NCBI GenBank assembly: GCA_015680685.1
Contig: MNCI01030643.1
Span: forward strand, 568,952-632,951
Reading direction: 5' to 3'
Origin: Gnetum montanum
Taxonomy: Eukaryota > Streptophyta > Gnetopsida > Gnetales > Gnetaceae
Length of the DNA stretch: 64,000 nucleotides
Under the pieces are notes generated by a model. That model was not told the origin of the DNA. It did no database searches and saw only the letters and a list, made by a program, of their open reading frames with translations. Every line of letters begins with the position of its first letter. Positions within the stretch are counted from its first letter, which is position 1. Below are positions 11,669 through 25,204 of this stretch, piece after piece. The translations under genes were made by a program, and so were the position numbers.

Positions 11669-12616
11669 TGATGAGTGGTGAGGTACCCCTACACTCAACC
11701 ATACGAAACGAGCGTCGCACGCATGATCCGGTCCAACTCCGCAGATGGACTAGTTGTGGCACCTAGATAGTTAGCCTTAGGTCACAGTTCGCTGTCTTCT
11801 CACCTGGACTAGTATTGCATTTGTCATGTATGGTTTAGTCCAGAGTGAGGTGTATGATGTGTTCCTAATCTATGCTACTCTTGAAGGCAGTGGAAAATAA
11901 TATTTAACTAAGCTAAGCTAGGAGGAAAAGGGTAAGAAAATATAATCTAGCGTAAGTGTGATGAGCAACCGATTCCTTGATCAACCGTACACATCTTGGA
12001 CTTCGTGCACGACTACCATTGGGACTACCAAGCATAGATCCTAGGTACGCCACTGGGATTACCAAGCGCAGATCCCAAATACACCACTGGGTTACCAAGC
12101 GTAGATCCTAGCTAAACCATTGGGCTACCAAGCAGTCACACTTAAATGCTCGTAATCAAGTCGTACTCGTTCCACATTCTAGGAGTTTAAGGGTGAGAGA
12201 GAGAAAACAATAAATAACATTAAATAAATAAACAGATAAATAAATAACAAAATGAATGCTGCAATGATGAAGTAATCTCGATCTTTATTGCTGGTCATGT
12301 GCGTGTCCAAGTACAGCACACTCGAATAAAGACACCATACAATTACATTCACCACACTGCGGGCAGACACGGGAAAAAATCTAACTCTGGAGGGATCCAA
12401 TTGCCAGAGCTTTGCTACTCTAAAACTGCAATGTCAAATGAGGGAGAGCTGCCTCTTATTTATAGAAATTGCGGCTGACTGCGATATCGCGTATGCGATA
12501 TCGTAGCCCATGAGATATCGCATATGCAATATCGTGACCCATGATATAACGTGGGTGCGTTATCGTGGGTGCCTTAACACGATCGTTAGCAATATGTGCA
12601 ATTTCATGTCTCATCA
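11669..12616 (-). mobile_element. Solo LTR, element C-like family, minus strand
   Basis: 948 bp that reads, in reverse, from TGATGAGACATG to the usual CCACTCATCA end. It is flanked on both sides by ACATT (11664-11668 and 12617-12621), a perfect 5-bp target duplication, with no internal region attached. The reversed promoter shows TATTTATA at 12457-12464 and GATATC palindromes at about 12480-12533. Much of its sequence matches the element C LTR (the ACCTAGGATCTGCGCTTGG-type block, reversed). Such remnants form by recombination between the two LTRs of one insertion. Confidence 0.93.
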
Positions 12617-12710
12617 ACATTGTTATGTGTATTTATTTTGAAAGTGTGCCTACACTAAAAGGGATACATATATAAAAGGAAAATGTGCTATGTAATTGAT
12701 CTTGAATAGT

Positions 12711-12846
12711 AAGGTGTTAGTCTAGTGGTAAGACTTTTGATTTGAAATCAAGAAGTCATAGGTTCAATTCTGGTTGGCACTACTAAGTTAAAAAGCTATA
12801 ATTAGACTATATATCTTAGGGTGTACCTATATTACAATCATTTTGA
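12711..12846 (+). mobile_element. tRNA-derived SINE, copy 1
   Basis: Starts AAGGTGTTAG. It has Pol III promoter boxes: A box TAGTCTAGTGG at 12718-12728 and B box GGTTCAATTC at 12761-12770. The body then reads TAGACTATATATCTTAGG and GTGTACCTATAT, shared with the copy at 15716-15862. The tRNA-like part carries no good cloverleaf 3' half and is followed by non-tRNA sequence, so this is a SINE and not a tRNA gene. Confidence 0.8.
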
Positions 12847-12849
12847 GCT

Positions 12850-14880
12850 CTATTTATTGAAATAGAGCCTTCTTTAATAAAAAGAGGGAAAAATATATAG
12901 ACACAAATATCTTCTCTTCTATAACTTGATTAAAGCTTATAAGTGTTGTTACCAAAAATCACTCATTTACTAAATGCTTAACTTTGCAACATTATGAATT
13001 AGTTGAAGAAACTATGTAAAATTAAATAGAATCTACTAATGCTAAAGACTTTAACATTGATAAAAGTTATACATCTCCAAAATAACAATACTAAATTTTT
13101 TAAGGCTAAGATAAAGGTAAAAAAGATATTGCTGTTACAAACAGTATTATATCATTTTGTACTACATTTAACATACTATAAACTCATTAAAAATGATTAA
13201 AAAATGGTTATGATAAGTTTTAAAAGTCTTTACATAGAAGATGGGAACTTTATTTTCCGCGAGATAATGCGTTAAACTTCTCCAACTGGCCGAATCCTTG
13301 GAATACTGCAACATTGCATACCAATGAGAACGAAATTGTTAGAACCATAGAATAAATAATAATGAAGCATTGAACGTTAACCTGGAATTAGTGGCTTAGC
13401 ATCATTACCACACCTTTCAGCCACGTAAGAATTCAAGATTGCCACATTAATAAGTTTACGGGATATTCATGTTGTTATTGTCCGGCCATGTACTTGGAAC
13501 GGAATTGGCTTCAAAACCAAGCCTGAAGGTCACATGATAAGTAAAATATCATAAATTAGATTCCCCTGCGTGGCGGCTTAGAAGGGACCGCTAATCAAAA
13601 GTGGTACTTTAATTACCACTGGGGTCATAAAATCCCTTGAAACCCTAGGAAGCAGCTAAGGAAACTCCGTCAAATTAAAAACAAAATGACATCGCGTATT
13701 TGATTTTGGGAGGATACGAGGCAGAGCGAGAGAGATACAAACAACTTCTAAATGGTCCCATTGCGGAGCGTATAACGTGTGGATTTTTAATTTTTCATTC
13801 ATACAAGAAGCAGCAGGAGAAGGAAACAGCACTGTTGATTGTTTATGTAATAAGTCATAATAATATGTATCAGAAAGCAACGGAAGAGTGAGGTTCACGT
13901 TACGTGAGCCAATAAATATATACAGCTTGACAACGCCCGGACCTGCATTTGACAACGCTAGAGCCTGTTTGATTGGCCAAATTGTACAGGCACCACCGTA
14001 ACCAGGCACCCCTTCTCATTTTGCTGCCCCTCGTCTTTCCTGGGCTAAAAATTATATAGAATGGAAAATGGGATCGGATCAGGTTAAAAATTATATAGAA
14101 GATTGGAGAATTGTATAGAATCAGATAATCTAGTAAAAAGGATAGTTGACTTTGTTTTTTTGGTTGGGATAACATGATGATAATAGTAAAATAAAATTAA
14201 GAACAAATCATATTTCTGTTTTTTTGGTTTTCTGTGACAGGTAAGTTTGATTAGAGTGAAAATTCAAATATAAAAATTTTATTTTCTAAATAAATAAATA
14301 ACATGTTAAACTTAAAAAATTAACCCCCAAAATATTACTATATTTCTGTTTACATATCCCAGTCAGTCTGATTTTCATTCAGGTTCCTTAATAAATTATT
14401 ATAGTCAGATTTCACAAACTCATGTTTATCTCAAAACTCCAAGTTGATGGCAAGTGGCTGCCATGCCTGCCCGACGCCTCTTGTCATATCATCCTAGGTG
14501 GTCTTGTGGTACGTGTATGCGATGTTATCCGCAAATAGCAAGTAAGTTTTCATGTTTGCAAAGTTCCCTCATTTTATTCTTGACTTTGCGGAAAGGTGCT
14601 CTTGTGGCAATGCTATTTACAAGGGTAAAAGAAAAATTAAGTAAATTAATTTAGTGTAAACGTAAAATTGCTATTTGAAGATTATAGTGTAATTTATTGC
14701 TTACTCATAATCTTTTAGGTGATTGCATTTGAGTACAATTAGGTGTACTTTCCTAAGTTTATATTTAAATAAGAAAAATTTAAATTTAAAATGTACATTC
14801 TTAGTAGTCCATTTGAAATCAAATCTGAATTTTTAGTTATATAGTGAATCCTCTTTGATTTATTAGACAACATTAACTTT
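12850..14880. other. Low-density sequence, no recognised gene
   Basis: AT-rich, except for a more GC-rich patch at about 13230-14040. A minus-strand open stretch of 117 codons spans 13656-14009, but its translation has no motif I recognise. No LTR edges or RT/integrase blocks were found. The GC-richer patch may be single-copy nuclear DNA or an old element. Confidence 0.4.
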
Positions 14881-14904
14881 AAAATTTCTTTCCTCGTTAT
14901 TTCA

Positions 14905-14988
14905 TGACTTATTATTGCCTATCAAAATTGAACCTATGACCAAGGTTTTCTAGACCAAGACACTTACCCTTAAGCTAACACCTCATTA
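14905..14988 (-). mobile_element. tRNA-derived SINE, copy 2 (partial)
   Basis: Reverse-strand copy: reading backwards gives AATGAGGTGTTAGC near 14988 and a B-box-like GGTTCAATTTTGATAGGC around 14917-14934. The A box is degenerate and the 3' tail (GGGGTGTACC) is not evident, so this is a fragment. Confidence 0.6.
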
Positions 14989-15715
14989 AGTAATCCAAAT
15001 ATATATGCTATGAGTTTTGAAAATGTAGTTAAGAAAAACACACTATTTTTCCTACATTTGAAACAAATCAATCAAATTTGTAACTATAATATCTCTACTA
15101 TGTTTAATGTGCTCAAATGCAAGGCTTTGTATGAAAATGTGGTGTTCATCTCCAATGTTATTTACATTATAGAGTCCACATATTTTTTATTTGTTGGATT
15201 CATATCTGTTACAGCCAATGATCAAGCATGTTATGATAGATAATAATGGCTACCAATACATAAGTAAGTACTCCACCCCTCATCCCACTCTTCCACTTAT
15301 CCCACTTCAAAGAGCCTATATGACTAATACTCTATGCCTTTTGTTATTACTTTCTGACCCATTTCACAACTCCATGATGGAAACAAATGTTAGCTCTTTA
15401 TAGCTAGATATTTAAACTTCTCTTTTGTTCTTTCTTGTTGCAGTCGTTGTCATTCACTCAACCAATGCTAATCTTTGCTGCTACTTTGCTACACCTCTTG
15501 TGATAGTCATAGTCATTGCTTGTCAATGCTACTATAGCTACCTTGTTGCTAGTCAACCTTTTAGTTTCCATAGCTCTCAATCTTTCACACTTGCAGCTAC
15601 GGTGTGAATTCAAGTGTAGTTTCCTCATGAGTACGTTCAAGGAAAAAAATTCTAAAGAGATATCTAGCTCAAGCAACATTCTCATGGTCCAATTCATGTC
15701 AAATAGTTTCTAAAA

Positions 15716-15862
15716 CGAGGTGTTAGCATAGTGGTAAGACTCTTGATTTGAAAGCTCCAAGTCATTGGTTTGATTCTGATGGACAATGCTGAGTTATAAA
15801 GTTCTAATTAGATTATATATCTTGGGGTGTACCTATATAATAAGTATTTCAAGATTCCAACA
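15716..15862 (+). mobile_element. tRNA-derived SINE, copy 3
   Basis: Starts GAGGTGTTAGCATAGTGG (A box) and has B box GGTTTGATTC at 15767-15776. The body contains TTAGATTATATATCTTGGGG and the 3' end reads AAGATTCCAACA. It is the clearest full-length copy and sets the family length at about 147 bp. Confidence 0.8.
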
Positions 15863-16089
15863 CCCAAATAATTTCTAAAATGATTTGACTTATTGATTAT
15901 TAATGAGAATAAGTTTAGTGGGCATTTCTATATTGTAAATTTGTAAGGCACTTGATTGGTAAATGGCATGAATAAGGTAGGATTCGTTTGATAACATTTG
16001 AAATTTTATCTTTTGAAAGACATGTTTAGAATTATAGTATAAGAACTTATCCACATATTTAAGTTCTAGATGCTTAATTTTATTATCAT

Positions 16090-16860
16090 TTCATTCATTA
16101 GAGTAGGCCTTATGGACCTCATTATGCATGAAGGCAACAATACTATTCTGATCTAGCAAATTCAAATTCATTAAGCATTTTTTTAGGCTTAGAACTAGAT
16201 GAAGGTCAAGCTCCTATGTAGTAGCCAATGTTTTCAACCTATATAGGTAATTTGAATAGATTTCCACATACAATTTTATAGGAAGTATATCCTATAAAAA
16301 GATTCCATGTGATGCAATATGACTAGAGGGCATCATTAAGCTTACAATTATAGTCTTTCTTATAACAATTAATGATTCTCATTAGGATATTAGTAATTTC
16401 CCTATTTGTAACTTCTATTTGAACATTGGCTTGGAGGTAATAAGATGTCATTAGTTTGTGTTTAATCCTCAAGTGCTACATTAGCTTCTTGAAGTGATCC
16501 CTATAAAGTCAATCCCATTATCTAAAATTAAGGATTGCAACATGCCAAATTGATTTACAATATGCAACTTAATGAATCTAGCAATTGTGACCACCATGTA
16601 GTTTATTACTATAGCTACTTCTACCCATTTCATCCAATAATCAACAACAACTAAGATGTAAGCTTTTCCATTTGACATAGTTGAGATGAGACGCTTCAAG
16701 TTAATGTGTCATATGTTAGATATCTCTAGTAGTTGAATCCCTTGAGACCCCTCAAATCTAGTTGCCACACGATCATCTTCTTCATATCAATTACATGCCT
16801 TTGCAAATCTATGTGTGTTCCGTAACAAGGTGAATCAAAAGTATCTAGCTATAAGGATCA
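16090..16860 (-). pseudogene. Integrase fragment of another gypsy element, minus strand
   Basis: Reading the minus strand gives ISTMSNGKAYILVVVDYWMK, then LILDNGIDF, then QIEVTNREITNIL, and finally GYTSYKIVCGK. These align in order with the element A integrase (MSNGKDYIIVVVDYLTKW, VILDNGTHF, ANGQAKVTNRE, GYSPYELVYGK). Unlike element A, the third catalytic glutamate is still present (E in IEVTNRE). No RT or LTR is adjacent, so this is an isolated remnant. Confidence 0.82.
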
Positions 16861-17202
16861 TTGCAAGATCCTTAGTCTAGGAACCTTTTACTACATTAGT
16901 ATGTTTAGCTTTGTGTGAATTTGAATCCTTGATCTTTTGCTTGTTATTATTTATTTGTTTGCCTATTAAGCTTGTTATGCCTACATATAGTTGTATTTAT
17001 ACATATAGCTTGGTTAGATAATTTATTTTTTGTGGATCATGTACTTTCCTTCTTTGCTCAAGTAGTAAATATTTTTCTGTATTTTTTATTTTAATTTTAT
17101 TTGATGTGGACTAGTCTTGTAAGGCTGCATAGAATAAGTATGATGTTCTAGGTGAAGACACTATGGACAATGGTGAAGGGATCATCATGTGATGTTACAT
17201 AT

Positions 17203-17936
17203 TTATCTTATATTTTTTGGAATTCTCACATATATACTGTTTGTTGGGAAATTTTATATTATTAATATTACTTGGCATGTTATCTTTTCCTATAAATTAT
17301 CTTTCATTGTGTTGTGACTATCTTCCTGTAGTAGTATGAGATTATACTATAGAAGGGTGTAGATCCCATGACATAGTTTTATGATCTATGAACACATAGC
17401 TTGTATTTAGCTATATACTTTTAGTTGTTATAGTTTGTGCTAGTTATGTACCTCTAGAATTTGTTAGCTATAGCTTAGACATTAGTCTTTTAGTGTGTGT
17501 AACAATACTTGAGACATTTCTAGTGGGAGAAAAGCAATTAGGTTTCTACCAACCCATTGAAATTTTTTTGGGGTTAGGGGCAGGGCCCAGGGGGTTGCTG
17601 TTGGAATCCTAAATAATTGAAACATAAGCACACCCCAAGATTTATAGAAGTTTATAACATAATGCTACCTAGTAGAATTGAACATGTAACCTAGGGTTAC
17701 TAGGCCTAGATCCGTACCACTAGGCTAACACCTCATTGTTAATCCTTTGGGATTTTGATAATATTTTAGAAATATTTTTAGAATTATCTTTATTCTATTT
17801 TTAGAAGGCATGTGAGGCTAAGGAGTCTATAGAAGCCTCTTCACTTTTAATATCTTTTTTGCCATTAGAGACTTGACAATATCTAGTAGAATGATCAAAA
17901 GTGGAGACTATATCTTTGCCTTAGGTAATTCAACCT
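17203..17936. repeat. Duplicated segment, left copy
   Basis: About 735 bp that aligns closely with 56030-56758: both contain 'ggcatgttatcttttc', 'gggtgtagatcccatgacat' and 'gacatttctagtgggag'. The segment carries a minus-strand SINE in both copies. Here it stops at TTCAACCT, where LTR E1 is inserted; at 56 kb the sequence continues past that point. Confidence 0.85.
17600..17737 (-). mobile_element. tRNA-derived SINE, copy 4
   Basis: Minus-strand copy inside the duplicated segment. Its 3' end is GTTGGAATCC (reverse of the GGATTCCAAC tail), it has GCACACCCCAAG, and its 5' end is TAGGCTAACACCTCATT. The same SINE occupies the same place in the 56-kb copy, so it predates the duplication. Confidence 0.78.
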
Positions 17937-18823
17937 AGATGAGTGGCGAGATACCCCTATGCCCAACAATATGAATCACTAAGGTGTTCACACATGATCT
18001 GGTCAAATTCCATAAATTCCTAATGTTCTCATACACAAGATTCAATCTAGAATGTGAATCTAATCATGGAATGATTGTTGTCTTTCCAACTACACTTGTG
18101 AGGCTCAATTGTATGGTTAAGTGTAATTGAGGCACATGATTTTTATTATTTTATATTTTGTTTACCTAAGGTTGGTACTAGATTGAGAATAAATTGATCA
18201 ACTAGTTCAACTAATTTAATTGCTAATTAATAACTAACTATCCTAACATAAGCATCTAGTCACACTTTTTATACAAATCCTAAACATGTACAACACTATT
18301 GGATGACCAAGCATTAAGTGCTACTAGGATTACCAAATGTTATACGTATGCTCAATGTGGTTGTACTTATGTATGCTAGTCTATTTAGCTTAATAAATTA
18401 CTTAAATTCTTAATCATCTTAGCTTAATTAATTGCTTAATTAATAAAAATAATAAATGCATAAAAAAATGATTAAGTTAGTCCAAGTGTTGTAAGGTTTA
18501 TCAAAAAGCTCATCTTTATTACTGCACACACTCTGGTGCTCAAGTACAATAGTGCTTGAATAAGGATCCATATACTTTGTGACTCCTGTTGTGAAAAATT
18601 AGAAAATTATTCTATCTCTTACAAAAACAAATTGCAAGAGTTCTACTAGCAAAAAAAAATTTAACTCTCCTTAACATGGCTCGGATGTTGTATTTATAGA
18701 CTTACTAGGGTGCCACATCAATGATTACACATCAACATGGGAAGCCTTATGTTGATGGGATCCCATCAATGGGGTCATGTTGATGGAATCCCATTAATGC
18801 AGTCAACCGAAGGCTCTTCATCA
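17937..18823 (-). repeat. LTR of element E1, minus strand
   Basis: Reading the minus strand, the LTR starts TGATGAAGAGCC at 18823 and ends near GCCACTCATC at 17937 (terminal bases mutated). The reversed TATA box TATTTATA is at 18691-18698. In place of GATATC, the upstream region has a perfect 18-bp palindrome, TTGATGGGATCCCATCAA, at 18752-18769, plus partial repeats. It is followed by the reversed polypurine tract TACCCCCATGA at 18824-18834. Confidence 0.88.
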
Positions 18824-19139
18824 TACCCCCATGACTAAATGAAAACTCATCCTCGAGTTCCTTACAAAATTGGAAAGGTATGGGATTATTGATTAATACA
18901 TGACACAACATAACTAACACAACAAAGAAAAACTAAATACCCAGGTGTACAAATCAACATTGATTATAAAATTGTGGTGTTCATGACACAAAATTGAACA
19001 CCAGAACATGATTGAAAAAAATTGGATAACACATCCTTTGATAGCGTGAAGATGATTGAAAAGATTAGATGATCTCAAAAGGTGGAGGTTCTTGAGGTTT
19101 CGAAGGAATGAGAGGTGGAGTAATTTAAGATTTAATTCG
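18824..19139 (-). mobile_element. Element E1 internal 3' end, truncated
   Basis: About 315 bp of the 3' non-coding region in reverse: polypurine tract, 'ctcgagttccttacaaaatt', and 'aggtatgggattattga', which matches the element D 3' end near 55143-55170 in reverse. It breaks off at about 19139, where LTR sequence of element E2 begins. Confidence 0.75.
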
Positions 19140-19658
19140 TCTACTGCCTAGCTAGCCTAATAGAAGTACCCATTTCCACTCTCCAAACACATCCTAAATG
19201 CATATAGCATTACTAGGTTACCAAGTGCTACATGTATGCTCAATGTGATCGTGATTGTGTTCAAGAGCAATTGGAAATTGATTGCTTAATGAAAATGCAT
19301 TAAAGTAAAGTGAGTGAATATCAAATGCATTAAATTAAACATTAATATATTCTCAGTGCTACAAGGATGTACTATTCTCAAGTACATCAATGCTTGAAGA
19401 AAGATCTGTACACACTCATACTCCTGTTGTGGGCACTTAGAAAATATTCTAACTCTAAAGAAAAAAACTTGTAAGAGCTTCACTATGCTATGAAAAAAAC
19501 TATGAAAATCTATATGAAAATTGTGAGCCCAAGTGCTATATTTGTAGGCCAGCATATACCCCATGATATCAGATATTTGACATTGCATTTTAGGCTCCAA
19601 CAATGAGTAGATGATATTGAGGCTCTGATATTGAAGCCAGACAAAACATGACTTATCA
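19140..19658 (-). repeat. Partial LTR of element E2, minus strand
   Basis: The right end reads ACTTATCA (reverse of TGATAAGT), followed by TACCCCTAAGATTG, a mutated polypurine tract. Internal blocks match the D/E LTR family (TTGGTAACC-type LTR blocks reversed). The left part, which should end GCCACTCATCA, is missing, so about 40 percent of the LTR is lost. Confidence 0.75.
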
Positions 19659-21235
<1,577 letters not shown>

Positions 21236-21289
21236 TTATTAGTTGACATTGAACAGTAAGAAATCCATGAAAATACATATGCACCCAAG

Positions 21290-21370
21290 CAAGTAGAAAA
21301 GCAAATATGGCTATTTGTAGAAAAGCGAGTAGAAAAGCAAATATGGCTATTTGTAGAAAAGCAAATATTT
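21290..21370. repeat. Short tandem repeat, period about 38 bp
   Basis: GTAGAAAAGCAAATATGGC is present twice in succession, each followed by TATTTGTAGAAAAGC, plus a third partial copy. No coding sense. Confidence 0.7.
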
Positions 21371-21424
21371 TTTTTTCAAGAATAGTAAAAGCTTTTTCTA
21401 TTCGTAGAAAGCTTTTATTATGGC

Positions 21425-21662
21425 TACATGGGTTTTCTAATTTTATGATGGTTTTTCTAAATTTGTGCATAGCTTAGATGCTTTTTCCAAATTTATGTAT
21501 GTTATACTTAATTTAAATGTTTTTTTTTTGTAAAATTATGCTTGCTTTTTCTAAATTTATGCATAATTTAGATGCTATTTTCTAAATTTATGCATAACTT
21601 ACATGTTTTTTCCAAATTTATGCATAACTTAGATGCTTTTTCTAAAGTTATGCATAATTTAA
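21425..21662. repeat. Tandem array, period about 35 bp, built on ATTTATGCATAACTTAGATG
   Basis: Five to six imperfect units of CTTTTTCTAAATTTATGC followed by ATAACTTAGATG, each with the ATGCAT palindrome. They are AT-rich and diverged. It could be a small satellite or the tandem subregion of an element. Confidence 0.75.
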
Positions 21663-22100
21663 ACTAAGACTTAGTTTTGGGCTATAAAATTTTGGCTATA
21701 AAGGCTATAAAATATGGTAATAGTGCTTTTATGAAATTTCTTAAGCTAATTTAGATAAACATATATGAGCTTTTTATAAAGGCTAATTTCACCTCTAACT
21801 TAGGAAGTTTTTCTAAATTTGTTAAGAAATTCCAATTGGTCATGATGTAAGGTTATGTAATCTTGTAATAATGTTTTCTTGTGGAACTACTTAGACTAAT
21901 TTAGAAAAAACACCTTAGAGATTTTTACAAAGGCTAATTAGATGTTTTGTCTAGATTTGCTAAATAACTCTAATAGGTCACAAATTTTTTTTTGTTTTGC
22001 TTCATGTAGGGCCTTTTTGAGACTTGTCTTCATCATAGTGGAGCCGATTGGTATCTTGTGCTACATTGGTCATCCTAAGACCAACACCCCATGACATGGC

Positions 22101-22367
22101 ATGCCTTTTGGGAAGCTCTCATTGTGGTTTCAACATGGGACAAGGAACTTCCTTGCCTACCTCCTTAGAAACTTCAACGTGATGCTATGGTCACACTTGT
22201 CTACGGATGTAGCTAGGATTCTTGTGGAGATCCTATTGCCTAGGGCACCTAGCCTGATTGTTAGATACATTACTAACAACCCACCTCTTAAGACCATAGG
22301 GGAACTAGCATATGCCATAAGCTCATACTACATTATAGAGATTTGGATGATGCTAGAATATAGTTAG
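22101..22367 (+). other. Isolated 88-codon open stretch, unrecognised
   Basis: Translation begins MPFGKLSLWF and contains hydrophobic helices, but has no motif I can name. It could be an upstream exon of the neighbouring pseudogene. No splice sites were convincing at its ends. Confidence 0.25.
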
Positions 22368-22539
22368 TATAATGCTAACAATACTTTGATGGTGGTGCAT
22401 AAAGCCCACACATTATTTCAAAACTTATTTGGCACCATGTATTTTCTATAGGCTTAAACATGGTTATTGTAATGCTTTTATGCTTTTGGCTTGACTACCT
22501 ACCCAAACTTTATCAATTTTATAACTTCTTGCAAGTACA

Positions 22540-25204
22540 AGGTCAATGATCAGGGTTTGATCATCAATGATCAAATCATAGCAATGTCTCAAACTACTTT
22601 GGATGAGTTCATTAAGAGTCAAATTAGAACTACCGTGTATCAACAATTAAGAGGGGACTTTGATGAATATGCCACTAGGTTTAACCATGTATACAAGAAG
22701 TGTAAGGATGATGGAACAATGCATGACTGGAGGGTAGATGCCGATGATATGGATCAGATCCTTGTAGCTAGGACCTCTACTCAAACCACATTGAAGAAGA
22801 AAAGGAAAGGTAAATGTAAAGGCTATTGCTTCTAGTATTTTATGGATATAACTTTGAGTGTTATATCACTTTTCTTAGTCATTGAAATTGCTTATGTTGA
22901 TGCCAAACTTTGTTTATTTCCTCACAAGACCTCCCACCTTAGCTAATGTCACTATACCACTTTCAAGTTTACGTCATGAGGATACCATCATCCTAAAGTT
23001 TGGTGAAGTCACATCAACACAAAAGTAGCTAAAGGTGCAAGTGCCCAGGTACATTCAAGCAAACATCTAGCATGTAGGTTTGCTCAATGTATTCATGGTA
23101 CCCATCCTTTCCATTCCTATTATGGAGATGTTGCATGTCATTGACTCCTTTGATGAGAGGGTTGGTCATTTTATCACCATCATCTGAGATGTGAAGGTGA
23201 ACATGGATGTAGGTGCTATCCTCTTTCGCAACTTGTTTGGTGTCCTTTTTAATGGGGCAAAGGTTCCCATCAAGATAGTAAGGAAATATGGCCATCATGA
23301 TGAAGTTCTAGAGTGGCTTGATGCCAACATGGGCCACTCTAGAATTTTGATGGATAGCTTCATGAACCCTAATGCAAAGGAATCATATCCTTTGGTTATG
23401 TTTTATGCATTTCCTAAACTACTATCACAAAAGAAGTTAATCAACATAGCACAGGGATGGACCTTTAAAAAGGTTCTAATGGAGGGAATAAGATTTGATT
23501 GGGCAGTTTCTTCAAGAGGAGATCCTTAGACTTCGTGTTGACACCTCTACAATGATCCATATGCACTTTCCATTTTTTGCAAGTTATCTCAAGAAGTTTG
23601 TAGAGTTTCTAGTGATGTACAGGAATGGATGATGGGTTTCCCAAGACCCCAACCAACTTTCTAGGCCTTGGATAAAGCACTTTTATCCAATAGTGCAAGC
23701 CTAGAATCCACCAAAGGGAATGGATGATATGTTATCTATCACCAATAAGAATCTCAATGATAGATAGTACAAATATCCTAATAGTATTGATGATGATGAG
23801 CCTCTCACATTTCCCACTAGTGTTTAGGATGCCAGAAAATGGTGTATGGAGGTCAAAGGGGTAGCTAGGGAGAAACTCAAGAGGCTTATGGAGGAGGCAC
23901 CCCCATCATCAGACCAGCCTACCTTGAAGAAGCTTAAGCTTAAGCTTAGGACATCACAACAGGCAGTTGTAGGTATGTTTTCTTTAAATTTAGCTATTTC
24001 ATGTTTTAAAGTTTATGGCTACTTTGTGGTTTCATGAGTTAATTGATTTTCTATGTGCTATGGTTGTAGATAAGCATCAGGCTATGGCAACCCAAGCTAC
24101 TATGGAGGCAAAACAAAGGCATGTAGAAGAGGCACTCCTAAAGCAACCTATGGTTGAAGGATTTGCTGATGCAGGTATAGATGATCTAGATGCCTTGTTT
24201 GATGAGGCGGTACCAAGTACCTCTCCCATCATCATCCCAAAGGAGGAAGAGAAGGAGGAGAGGCCAAGTATGTCCATGCCTTAACATTTTCATTATATCT
24301 CATTGTTTATCTTTGATTTTCATCCTAACCTTTTGATGATTGTTATGCTTATAGTAGTTCCTAAGCCACTAGTGCAAGCTTCCATCCCTAAGTTTCATGT
24401 GAAACCATGGGTAGAGACTCCAAATAAAGTGGAATTCATGCATGGAATGGCTAAGGAAATCATCGATTGGTTGCATTAGGTTGCACCTGAGATAGGTAAG
24501 GATTTTATTTTATGTCCTTCGTAGGCTTTGCTTGCATTATGACTATCTTAGGTTGTGCGTTATGTTTTATGGTTGATTTTATGCTTGTGTAGTGCCTTTC
24601 GTGAAGTGGGATCCTAGTAGAGACATAGGGATAAACTCATCGCCTAAGCTTCCCTTTGATGTATCTAATGTATCTGCGATGTTGTATGAAACTGCTATTG
24701 ATTTAACAATGTCATATGCAAGAACTTCATGGGAGCTAGAGAGGTCCAACGAATCCCTATGGGAGGACGTTATGGCCTTAAGGGAAAAGACTCAAAAGCA
24801 AGAGGATATGATTAGAGATCTTCAAGACTGTAAGACCTTTGTAGAAGCCCAAGTGGCTAACTGAGGGGAATTACAAATTAAGAAGATCATGTGGGCCTGC
24901 TTTACTAGCATGTCATTTGGGACAAAGTAGTAGTCCTATGGGAGATGGCAGAACAACATATGTAGATGGACCTCATCTTCTAAAAGGTTGAGGATTGGAA
25001 GGATCACTATGCTTTGGTCCTAGAATGGGGCAAGAGACAAAAGGTCCATAAGCGGTAGTACAAGGTGGATCGTGGGGCTTACCTAAAGTCGCTCAAAGAG
25101 AAGTTGGTTAAATGGCATAAGAGAGAGCTATTCATCCAAGGGATCTAGCTAGATAGTACTTATCAACTTTCTAAAAGTGCTCTTAAGGTGGAGCAATCCC
25201 CTAC
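22540..25204 (+). pseudogene. Intron-containing gene-like pseudogene, 5' and middle part
   Basis: A run of protein-like blocks joined by short GT-AG introns. Likely exons are about 22560-22809 (basic end TLKKKRK), 22930-23660 (ends near MMGFPRPQPTF), a piece ending at 23972, 24070-24267 (acidic, DDLDALFDEAVP), about 24355-24495, and 24593 to at least 25204. Introns at 23973-24069, 24268-24354 and 24496-24592 are about 87-97 bp. The last exon has coiled-coil-like text (ELERSNESLWEDVMALREKT). Several stops (for example 23528, 24478 and 24862) show it is broken. I do not recognise the family; it could be a host gene or an element-borne gene. Element B interrupts it at 25205. Confidence 0.5.

Noticed and set aside
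12711-12785. Possible functional tRNA gene
   Set aside because: A and B boxes are present, but the 3' acceptor half does not pair and the same sequence recurs with a shared non-tRNA tail, so it is a SINE.
13656-14009. Minus-strand 117-codon open frame
   Set aside because: No recognisable domain, no neighbouring exon pattern, and an overlapping plus-strand frame; likely chance in a GC-richer patch.
15010-15713. Several 60-79 codon frames on both strands
   Set aside because: AT-rich, hydrophobic by composition, overlapping on both strands, no motif.
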